From the NCBI RefSeq assembly GCF_022458985.1, contig NC_061789.1:20998357-21062356 (forward strand): a stretch of DNA of 64,000 nt, written 5' to 3'. The stretch comes from Mugil cephalus. Its lineage: Eukaryota > Chordata > Actinopteri > Mugiliformes > Mugilidae. Positions within the stretch are counted from its first letter, which is position 1, and each line of letters begins with the position of its first letter. Below, piece by piece: positions 39,201 to 51,200 of the stretch. Below the pieces are notes generated by a model, which did not search any database, had not been told where the DNA came from, and was given only the letters and a program-made list of their open reading frames with translations. The position numbers and the translations under genes are program-made.

Positions 39201-42200
39201 TCTCAACTGGTCTGGCTTTGGGGAACCACCATCATGACAAGACCCAAATGTAAGAAAAGTTTCAACATATTTACTGAAGGCAACAATTGAATTAACACTC
39301 AGTTGGTGTATTCATGCAAAATACATGAAAAAAAATGTGCAACTACTGAGAAATATTAAAAGAAAAACTGAAATTATGCAGGTTTAGTTGAGAATTCTCA
39401 TTCATTGAATGTATGACAACCAAGCAACAACCTCATAGTCTAAACAATGAAGCCCATGTGAAAGTGCTGCAGTTCATAGAGTGGCTGCTAGAGGCTGGTC
39501 CCAAAAGAAAGCAAATCCCCATTGACCCCCATGTTGAAAAGCCCAAATTAACTGCAATATTAAACATGTCTACAGCCTGGTTCAAAAAACGACATCCATA
39601 TTTGGAATTTCCGTGTGTGGCTGGAGTAAAGCTCATCTAATATGGCGTCTGCGGGCTCCGCCCACTTTGGCTGTCATTTTCAAGGTTCAGAATCCAATGA
39701 GTGATGACACAATGGGTTTGTCCATTCAAGTGTTATGTCCGGACTCCCAACCTCCCGTGTCCCGTGCAATTGAAGTCAGTGTCAGTGACGATGCACTGAC
39801 TGTACCATCTGAAAGTTAACCACCACTCAAGATTCTGAAAATATACAGTTCAATCTGCAGTCACAGACAGAGATATATGTACATTTTGAAGTGTCTCAGT
39901 CCAGATCCAGAGTGTCTCAGCGCATGTTTCTGATGTGACTTATGCTGCATGTCATTTTTTCTAGTTTTGTCTGACAAATGTTTCAAATTCACATATTTGT
40001 TGGTTCCATGATGTATCTTCTCCAAAAAGCAGGCACGGAAAAACACAAAAGTGAATTCTTTCAAACCAAGAAACACAAAACTTATGATTTTGTCTTTTGT
40101 CACTTTCAATTATTTGAAAAGGCCGATGTGATCCCAGTATCTTAACTTGCAACTTTTCCTCCAAAGACATTGAGGAAAATCAGTTAGAAATCAAGTAATC
40201 CACCTTCATGCTAACGCCTGTCATAGCTGAACTTCCTCTCCCTCCTCCCACTCTGGCACCAGCAGCTCTTTTGACCAATGACCAGTGGCCTGAGGACTGA
40301 CTGGATTTAAATGATGGGGACGTGACATGGCACATATGTCAATCACTTACAGGAATTAAATGAATGAAAGCAGACTGACGGGTGCTGGGGTTGTAAGAAA
40401 TCAACACATTTAGAGATAATCTGATGTTTTTCTTTTGACTTTTTGGTGCTGTTCCCGTCCCTATTGTCACCAAAACTTAAAACAATCTGTTGTCAGTTAT
40501 TTAACAAAGAATTTTCTCCTCTTTTTTTGTGTTAGCTTGGGAAGGCTGAGCCCTGTTAGCCCATTTATACCAGCCTTCCCTGGATATACTGTAATCGAAA
40601 ACCAATTTTAACACGATATCTACAAATAAAGAACCCATTTCAAAACCCAATGATACTCTTCAGGAAAAGTTCAGATTTAGTCAATTAACCTACTTAAGAA
40701 ACGTGTTTACTATATTGTATACTGTGTAGAGGCTCACCATTCACACCTAGGGGCATTTTAGAATGACCAATTTACCTAACATGCCTTTGGAATGCAAGAA
40801 GGCAGCTGGCCTTAGCCTGGACCTCATAGCCAGTGTGCTGTGATGCACCAGTGCTAACCACTGCGCCACTGCCCAAACCTGTATCATTTATTTGGGAAGT
40901 GTGTCCTACACTCACTTAGAGTTTAGCACCAATAGAAACCTCATACTCCAGATTATGCAGATTATCCATGTTACTGTTTAACATAAAAAGTTGTGATTCT
41001 ACTATTACATTGTTTTTTTTTTTGTTTTTTTTTTTTTACCTTTAAGATACTGTTTACTATAACGCTGGGCAGTGGAGGAAAATACATGTAAAAGACAATG
41101 GAGTATTTTTCTCTAGTGTGCTCAGAGTATAAAATAAGTCTCCTGCTGAAGCTGATGTAGTCAGTACAAACTACACTCTGAGAGTAAGAACAATGATAAT
41201 GAAGAACAGGGTAAATCTGCTGACAGGGCCTAGAGTGTATTCTGCATAGCTGATTATGGACCTGTCTTTCCCTAAAAGTGGTGCAGACACATAACTTTTA
41301 TATTGAAAAGGTTATTTCTGGTTATCCCTTCATGGTAGACTCCTCCTCCAATCCTGTGTAACTGCAATACAGGATTTTGCACAGTAAACTATGGAACGAC
41401 AGAAAATGTCAAAAACTGTTAAAACAAATCATAATGAGTTAAAATATATTCATATTATGCATTGCATATAACTATATGATTACATATGTGAAGCTCTATT
41501 GTTTCTGTGTATGAGCAAGGAAAAAAGAATGAATGAAAAAAGAAAGGCTTTGTGTTTACAGTTTGAATAGCTGTAGGAATTAATGTGACCCACACAATGG
41601 ACCCCACAATGTACGTGACTTCGGTGTACGGGTAGGTGGTTGTGCCTCAAGGCATTTGAATGCCAATCACAGTCAGTCCATTGTCTCCGACCATCTCAGA
41701 AGAATGATGATTGTGAGTGGATGACTAATCCCAGCATGTATCTTTGCGCCAGGAGTTTGAAAACACTGAGGGTGAGGAGTACCAGGCAGATCTCTCCGCC
41801 CTGGCCTCTCCTTCCTCCCAGAATGGCCCGGAGGTTTACATCCTTCCTCTCACTGAGGTCTCCCTGCCTGTCTCCAAACAGCCTGGCAGATCCAGTAAGA
41901 AACTGCACTACACCACTGGCACATAACACTTGTAATTTACAGTGTGTATATGTATTTGAACCTGTAGTGACCTGTAGTGATTTTGAGTCTAATCCTCCTT
42001 CTTGTCGGCATTCTGCCCTTTTAACAGATCTAAAGGTTGTTACTTCTCTGCATTATGACACAAGTGAACTATGAAGCATATCACTAGCTCGATTGATTAG
42101 ACTGTTATTAAACCGAGACAATGCATAAAAGCTTAGTTGGAAAGAAGTGTGGCATGTGTCGTTGGTTACCTTATATCAGTAATTTATCTTTAATATTTTC

Positions 42201-45200
42201 TCAACATGGAGCAGACATCTTTCCATTGTGCAGTATATTTAGAAATCAATTAACTACTGCAGTGCTGCATAACTTATTTTATGTGAAAACTGTAGCGCAC
42301 TGGAGAGAAAGGAATTTGACCTAGCAACGCTGTATGTTATTTCTGGATCTCTGATTGTTTTCTTAAACACATATTACATTACATTAACATGAATTCAAGC
42401 ATGTTCCTATTTTGCACGATGCTCACACAATCAGATGACATAAATATGATGCTTCCCTGCAAAGAGAAGTATTTTTCAGTCCACTCTAAATCAAACCCCG
42501 CATGTTGCAGTGTGCATTTAAATGGCATGTGCGTGGATGTCAGTGTAAGCCAGCTCCTGGGTGCTCAGTGTGCCTCACCCTGCATGACTCACTGGCTGTC
42601 TGCATTAACCAGAAGGGAGGTGAGCCGCTGCTCAGCATCCCAGGATGTGAGCGGCAGCAACGATTGGACAAGGCGGCCCCAGGCTTTCAGCCAATCACTA
42701 GCCTCGCCTCTGTCCCCCATAGCTACTGTTGTGTGATTGGTCCAGGTGTTGCAGGGTGAGGAATGGGTAAATGGCAAAAGGAGAGAGTGTAGAAGAGGGA
42801 GAATTCCTCATTCCTCCATTTTTCTGTAGTGATGTGTGTGCTATTGTTGTATTTACAGTTTTTGCATATACTTGGATACTCAACATATAACATTACTCTA
42901 CTGTCATTATCATATTAATTCAAAACCATGAAAACACCAAGACAGTAGGAAAGGCCTTGTATTTGATAACTACAGCACCAATAAAACCCACGCTTAAATG
43001 TAATGAATGAATGTTGCTGTAATGTTGCTGCAAGGACAATATTAATAGCATCAGTGCCAAACCATTCAAACACACAGTACAATGTTTGCCATTGATCTGA
43101 TAGCAGAAACCCACTACATAGGCTGAATGCAGCAAAGTGAGTGTGTGAAGTGATTGTGTGTTTCATTCCACAGTCCCAATGATCCTACTACCCTAACAGA
43201 CCCTACCACCTTCCCTGGGAATACCATTACTAGGGGAGGAATGCACACTCATACTTACACATTGCACATTTGGAATAACACTACTTCTTAATTTTTCTCT
43301 TTTCTCTCTGTCAGGGAGGGTTGGTGCAAGCTCGGGGGTTGGGTTGGAGAAGTGTGGGCCTGTTATCATGGTGACAACCTCTACCCAGCATTCCAGTGGA
43401 GAATGGACCTTGTGTGTGTCTTCATTGCATGCCTGTGACTGTGTATGTGTTTGGTTCACTGGGTACCAGGAGACGCTGCATGAGTGTGTGCGTGAGTGAA
43501 CTAAACAATGGCCCTGTTATAGGCTGGTTGGGCAGTGGGTGAACATAAGGCCGGGCTGAAACGTCCATGGAACGCACTACTGGAGGACTGGCATTATGGG
43601 CAGAATACAGTGAGCGGTCTGTGACAGAATGGGGAGAGACAGGGGAAGGGTGGTGGCATTCACCAGGACCTAAGAGCAGGGGGTGGAGGCTTAAGATAGG
43701 GGTAAGCGTGTATGACAGAAGTCTTTTTTGCATTGGACAGAGCAGTGTTTGTGTCATGTTTGGCTGAGGAATGCTACTGTCCTGGCTGACAAGGGGGACC
43801 CTTATGTCACTACTGGGTGTCTGGAAGCTGCGCACTAGTACGTCAAATGGCAATGCATGGCGATCACACCAAGTGTGATACTTGACCAGAACATCTCAGC
43901 AACCAGAGCAGCCATCCACCTCAGAAGTCCTGCATCAGCTCATCGACAGATCAAGTCACTGACTCGAATCTGGGATAATTTTTGCCTTTAGTGTGCTGTA
44001 GATTTGATTAAAGTCTGTATAGGAACCAAGGAGTTTGGTATTTGCTCGACAGCTGGGGAGCTCAAGACGAGGACAGTATGCGTGTTTGTGTGTGTCCCAG
44101 TTGGAGGATGAGGACCGTGCAGATGGGAAGAGGCAGCGTGGCGAGCTTGTTCAGCTGTGCAAGGGCTCGGAGGGTTAAATCCTGCCGAGGCTTTCTCACA
44201 CACACACTGTGAATATGGGCTCAATCTCCACTGCGCACAACAAGGCTAAGACACCTGGGGCTAGCCCTGAGGCCAATGGGCTCTTGGTTCTCACAGTCAG
44301 AACCAAGGGTCTTAGACTCAGTCCCCATCAAGGTGCTCAGAGTGGCTGGCCACTCCATTGCTCCATCATTATCAACAACATCACCATCATCATCTCCATT
44401 CCTGTAATATGAGAATCCATGGAGGTATTTCTTTTTGTGCATGATGTAATTTTTTTTTTTTTGCAGCACTGTGGTGTTTCTTTATGCGATCATGATGACA
44501 AGGTTCTTTTTTCTCATAACATGATTTAATCTGACTAGAAAGTAGCAAATTTTAGTTTATTCGTTTTCAGGTAGTCTTTAGTGAATGCAGTTTTATTCAG
44601 GAGAATATATAACGAAAATGTATTTGTTACATTTTCCTTATTCATAGTTCATAGTTTTCCTCCTATATTTCTGAGCTTTAAATCTTTACTTTTCTCAGTG
44701 TATATTTTTGCAGTTTTTTACTTGTATGAAAGTGATCTTATGTCTTTATGTATTTTTTCACTTCTAGTCCAACTGCTGAAATCATCAGACCTTGGTCGCC
44801 ATAGTCTGCTATATCTAAAGGAGATTGGACATGGCTGGTTTGGCAAGGTAAACAAGGATTTATTTTGCTCCTACAACATGCATGCAATCAGAAATTTGGG
44901 TCCACATTTTATATTCATTGTCAGTTGCTTTAACTTGTTCGGCCGCATCTGTCCTTTACTGTACTATTTTTAACATGCTTTCAACTTTTGTGGAATGCAA
45001 GGGTAATTCGATAAAAATACTGCTCTAGCGATGCTAAAGTGGTCTCAATGTTTTGTCCGTAGTTAATGGTTAAAATCACAGTAGATGTATGTGAATTTAC
45101 TGACGGTCCAGTACATGTGGGTGGGGGGCATTGGGAGGTTGGTATGAATGGACAGGAACTAGACTTGACTGACTCATGTGTGAATTGTATATCTTTTGTA

Positions 45201-48200
45201 AGTTACATTCGAAAATTAAAAAAGGACCTTGATCAGAAAAAAAAAAAAAAAAAAACATAGTTAGAATTGATTCTTTACAATTTACTGTGTGGTATGTACT
45301 GTATTATTCCCTTGATTCACATGCATGATTCCCATTCTTGGATTACTCAGCTGAATGTTGGTGCTATATATTGTTAATTCCAGCCTCTTATTAGCTCCAA
45401 ATTCTGACTTAGCTCTCTCTTACGTGTATGCTTCCAAGGTTCTGTTGGGCGAGGTCAATGTGGGTCTCAAGATCACCCAGGTGGTGGTTAAAGAACTGAA
45501 GGCCAGTGCCAGTGTCCAGGATCAGATGCAATTCCTGGAAGAGGCTCAGCCATACCGGTCAGTTCACTAAGAAATCACATAACACTTCTATTTAGTGTCT
45601 AAATGTCAGATTAAAATCCAATATGCGACTGATTTATCGGATTATTTATTGTTATTATTGCATGGACATGGTGCATTCTTATTAATTTAAATGGTATTTG
45701 CTTTGCCAGAACCCTCCAACACCCTGCCCTGCTGCAGTGCCTGTCACAGTGTTCAGAGGTCACGCCATATCTTCTGGTCATGGAATTTTGCCCTCTGGTG
45801 GGACACAGTACTATCATTTAATTTATTCGCCATCTCACATATAGTCCATAATTTTTTTTATTACTTGAATCAGTTGTTTCCAGTGCTCATTAATGGCCAG
45901 AGCAGCTTACATCTTCGTTTCCTTTCTCCCTGCAGGGTGATTTGAAGAGTTACCTGCGCAGTTGTCGAGTTGCTGATTCTGAGACACCTGACCCGCTGAT
46001 CCTCCAAAGAATGGCATGCGACATTGCCTCAGGGCTTCTGCACCTCCACAAAAACAAATTCATACACAGGTACATTATGTCATTCCTGCTGTGTTTCCTT
46101 TCATCAATCTAAATGTCAATGCACTACAGGGAAGTACCAACCTGAATGGACTGTGTGCCTCCTGCTGGCCTCTCCCTGCAACAACATCCTGGTGCTGCAT
46201 GAGTAGTTGTCACAAACTCCAGCATCAGTGATTTTGTTGCCGGGGGTGAGCCCCTCTTGCTCCCTCAGCCATGTGGTGGTGGTCAAAGCACCAATCAGTG
46301 ACTGTCAATCTTACAGTGTTCCAAATATGGAGGAGGTGAGTTCCAGAGTGACTTACTTACACAGTCAGGCGAGAAGAAACTGTATCTGTTACCGTACATG
46401 TATACTTTAATTAAATCTGTGGGTCATGATTAAGTGATATAAAACAGAAAAGCAAACATTTAAATGCACTTGTAACTAAAAACGCCTTCTCAATATGTAA
46501 TAAATAAATGTGTAGAAATGTTTGAAAGAGGGTTTCTTTGCCTCAACAGTGACCTGGCTTTGCGAAACTGCCTGCTAACATCAGAAATGTCAGTTAAGAT
46601 TGGAGACTATGGCCTTTCTCACAGCAGATACAAGGTCAGTCTTTTAGTCTTTTCATGTGAATATGGCTGTTTTTAATCCTACTATACTCAGTTTATTTTG
46701 TAAAATCATGTAGGATGACTATTATGTAACACAAGACCAGATTTGGGTACCCCTGCGCTGGATTGCACCGGAGCTTATAGATGAGGTCCATGGAAACCTG
46801 CTGGTCGTTGACCATACCAAAAGCAGCAACATATGGTGAGATACTCCAAGCATGCTGGAAATGCTGTTGCAGATTTGTCAAGCTGCCTTATCAAATATGA
46901 CAAAAAGTAAATTAAATAAAGGTTTATTCTTTATTTGTGTGTGAAGGATGTCTGATTGTATGTGACGATTTTAATGTGATTTGAGAACCTTTTGGCACAA
47001 ATAATCATGGCACACGGAACATTGTAGTATGCCATGAATCACTTGTTTTAAGCTTTCTGGGACAGGATCCTTGAACTTAATGACATCTGGGCAGTTGTTC
47101 TGTAGATTTAATGAGCTGTCCAACAACCAGAGGCATGTGGACCCCATGCTGAGGTGTCCTTGAGCAAGACACACAAATGCATATTGTAACATGCCATGTT
47201 TCTTTGAGCAAGGCACACTTGTGTGGACGAATGGGTAAATGTGGCATTGTGAGCGTAAAGCACTTTTAGGTAGGACAGCGTTATATATATACAAACCATT
47301 TACCTTGTACCTTCTTTGACTGTTTCAGGTCATTGGGAGTAACCGTGTGGGAGTTGTTCGAGCTGGGAAACCAGCCATACAGGCACTACTCTGACAGACA
47401 GGTGTTGACATATGCTGTGAAGGAACAACAGCTTAAACTACCCAAACCCCAGCTCCAGTTTCCCTTGGCCGATCGCTGGTGAGATATGTATGCATGGCCA
47501 TACAGTCAGAGAAACAAACTCAGAAAACAAGCCAGAAATATACTGATGGCTCGTAAGATATGATATTGACATCACTTGGCCTTCAAGTCACATTGAATAA
47601 TGAATTAATAGAATATTTCTTTTTAATGTGCAGACAGGGATAATCAGATAATGCAGATAATCATGACTCCATATGCTTTATAATCCCCTTGGCATCAGCC
47701 AAAGTTACACATTGTCTCATTCATCTTCATGTGGGAGGCCAGTCAGATGTTATCATTTTTTTTTTAATTGTTTGCATTTAGCCTTTAACTTGCTTGCTAT
47801 CAACGCTTCAGAAGCCACACAGATTCACAAATAGAAATGCCAGCATCTTCTAACTTTGTCAGCAACCACAAGGCATCTCCATCATATATTTCACACAATA
47901 TTGGCTAGTGTCATAAATAAGTGTGTCATAAAATGGCAGCTTCTGCAGTTCTTTACTGTATATTACTTTGATGTTGGTGTAACTCCTTTTCTGACTTTTA
48001 AATACTTCTCTCTAATACTAATAATACTAATAATTATACAAATACTAATAGGTATTTCTCTGATTATTTATATAAAAAATAATTATTCAATGAAAAGTTT
48101 TGCTTTTTCTTTCCACTTCCTCCTTTTTTGTCCAGGTATGAGGTTATGCTGTTCTGCTGGCTGCAGCCAGAGTTGAGACCCACCAGTGAAGAAGTACACC

Positions 48201-51200
48201 TTTTGGTTACATACCTGTGTGCCAAATGCTCCAGTGAAGCTGAGGAAGACTTTGAGCAACGTTGGAATGCCTTAAGACCCAACTTGCTTGGGAGCACATC
48301 CCACACAGCAACATCCACAGCCCTAGTCTTGACTCCTACACCCACCTCAGTTGACATCCCCAGTGCAGAAAAAACTCAGGCAGTGGAGCTGGCCTCCTCT
48401 GCCTCTTCTTCATTCCCTCTACTGGAGCACTTTTCTGATAGCTTCCACTCTGAGACAGGAGACGACCTACTGACTGTCACAGAGACTAGCCACGGTCTCA
48501 ACTTTGAGTACAAATGGGAGCAGGCCCGAGCTGAGCAGCCCTACTGCTCGTCCTCCACTAGTGGGCCATTAGGCCATGGGAACCCACACTATCAGGATAT
48601 CTACTACTCGAGCAAAAGGCGCACATCAGGAGGTTGTAAGACTGACAACCTGACTTCAAGCATGTCCCCATCCTATTATGAATGCGAGCATCCCAGTGTG
48701 GTCCCAGTTTTGAGTGCCCATAGCCCCTCAGTCAACAGTGAGTACTACATTCGCATAGAGGAACCAGTTGAGTGTAACATTAACCTGGATGACAGCATTA
48801 TGGACTACAGCCCAGGACTGGAAGCCAGCAACAGCAGATTGTCTTCTGAGAGTCGAACTGTTGCGTCCAAGGCACGACTTAGTGCTTACTGGTCAACTGC
48901 TGACAACACCAAATCCACTGCTTATGGCTCTGATTCAAGTCCTTCCGTCGAATTAACCATGGAGCCACTATCAAAGCATGTATCAAATACCAGCCCTCTA
49001 AATTTAGGTCACTCCCACAATGGCCTTTCATCTAATCCCATTGACTGTGAACAGTCAGAAGCATTCAGAATGTGTGGTGTACCCTGTGTATCTGAACTAG
49101 AAATGTCAACAGAGTCCCAGTCAAACCATGTCCACCCGGAGGGAGGGTTAGAAAGCCAACGCAGTTTGTTACATTCAGTCAGTAGCCCCAGCCTAGGTTT
49201 CTGCGATCCCTACCTTGAAGCGAACACAGGCCATTGTGCGACTAATGAGAGTTGTCATAATATGGTAGGTTCCCTTAGAAAAACACTACCAATTGTTAAC
49301 CACATTTGCGTTGATGTAGGAACAGACAATGGTCTACTAATGGGTCACCGGAGAAGTGGAGAAATTGAGGATGAACTTTTTGAGGGAGAGGCCACTAACT
49401 GGATCTCAAACCATTCAGCAAACAACAACAGCCTGAGCTTTGACAGTAGGCAGACAGGCAGTGGAAATGACAGCTATCTGGCTCTTCAATATATTGCTCA
49501 TTCAAATGCAATAGAGCCATGGTCTTTAACCAAAGACACTACCAGGACCTTCCATAGCTTCAAGTCTTTGGAAGGTGGAGGAGACTCTGGACGAGACTCG
49601 GGATGTAATGCTGCAAGCAAGCCCACATCATTAGGCTCATATATTCACTTATGCCACGAAGAAAGAGAAGAAGCTGCCACTCAAGAAGAAACGAACATAA
49701 CTGCAGATAATACACAACATACTGATTGTCTCACCAACTCAACTATGAATACGAAGTATGTAAAAAATAAACCAAAAAATGAAATGCAAAAATTGCTTAA
49801 TGGAGACAAATTGTATTCTGAGATGACACCTGAAGGAGGCTATTTAAAGTCCCCGTCCTTTTTAAAGGAGCCTCACAGTGGTCAAGCAGGAGCCTCGGCA
49901 GATAAACAGAGAAATAACCTCTGGGAGGGTGTTTCACCTGGAATTTCTGTTGGTCTGCGTGACAAGAGGCTAAACTACACAGGGATATCAGACAACAGTC
50001 AAACTTTAGATGGTGGAGTGGGGATTAGAGTCTCCAGAAATTGCCTGGTTGGACTTGGTGACTACAGTGAGGATGATGACGACGATGACATCACAGATAT
50101 TACATCAGGGATCTTTGCTGACTGCAACCTTGACTATGCTGACGCAGAGGAGGAAGTCCTCAGTCCACTGAAGAATCCAGGAGGGACTCCTGACTCTGTA
50201 GACACCTTTAATCTGTTATCATCAATATCAAGCTCCTGTGACCAGGCCTTCAGTCCTGATTCTTTCAATACACCAATTCTGCCCAAGTCGCTGGACAGTG
50301 GCTATGACACAGAGAACAACGGCTCTCCAGAGTTTATCTTCAAAGAGCTTGGAGATCCTCTGGGTGGTGAGATGAGCCCCAGACTGTGTGGTGAAGCTGG
50401 ACTTATTCTGCAGGTGGGTTTAGGCCAAGGGGTCTACACTTCCACAAACACCTCAGAGCTGCAGTTAAAGAGCCTGACTGATAAGAACCCATACAGGGAC
50501 TCAGCCTATTTCTCTGACTATGATGCTGAAAATGAGATTAGTCCTCAAGAGGAAGGCGTAAAGTTCTTTGTAGGTCCAGGGGACTGTTACTTTCCTGCTG
50601 AAAATCTGAGCTCTGTAGGAGATGAGGATTCTGTTGGAAAGCAATTCACCAACAGGGAACTTTTATCAAATCAGAGACACATCAAACGTTGTGTTCTGGT
50701 GATATCAGAGCCTGACACAAGTTCACACGATTCTTTTCCCACCCCTGGGTTGTCCTTACTGTCACCATTTCCTCCACAGATGGGTGGTTGCCTGACCAAA
50801 GAGTCTGCTCCTGCAGATAATGACCTGGGGCTGGAGACAGAGCACTCAGGAGATGAACCTTCCTCAGAATTCTCCATCGGGTCAGAACCGTCTTCCACTG
50901 TCCATGAGGCTTCAGCAAACCACGAAGATGGGAGCAGGAGAGAAGAAGACTGCTCCTCTGTCCAGTCATTGCATTCAGACTCCACCTTAATGAACCACAA
51001 AGTTGAGCCCTGCAAAGAAAATGAAAATGGTGATGGATCCACAGAGGAGGAAGAGCTGCCTGAATTTACTGATGTCCAGGAGACAGAGGACAGAAGGGAG
51101 AGTGTGGGAATAAATGAAGAAGATTTTGAGGACATAGACGCAGAAGAATGTGACTCCCAGGACAGTTCATGTGAAGAGTCCAATGGCCCTCTTGAGCTGT

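Larger units (their letters stand above)
36082..41752 (+). other. aatk: aatk intron 2 with repeat debris
   Basis: Holds L2-like LINE tails (36700-36800 minus, 36866-37245 plus), a reversed LINE-like tail (38020-38200), a hAT tip (about 39198), a dispersed repeat (39440-39640) and a SINE fragment (40730-40880). No nested gene seen. Confidence 0.65.

Noticed and set aside
39413..39640. 75-codon ORF in aatk intron 2
   Set aside because: It falls in a dispersed fish repeat and lacks splice or promoter context.
42389..42759. 115-codon and 85-codon overlapping ORFs in aatk intron 3
   Set aside because: No family resemblance and no splice link in phase with aatk; open frames here probably reflect the GC-richer stretch.
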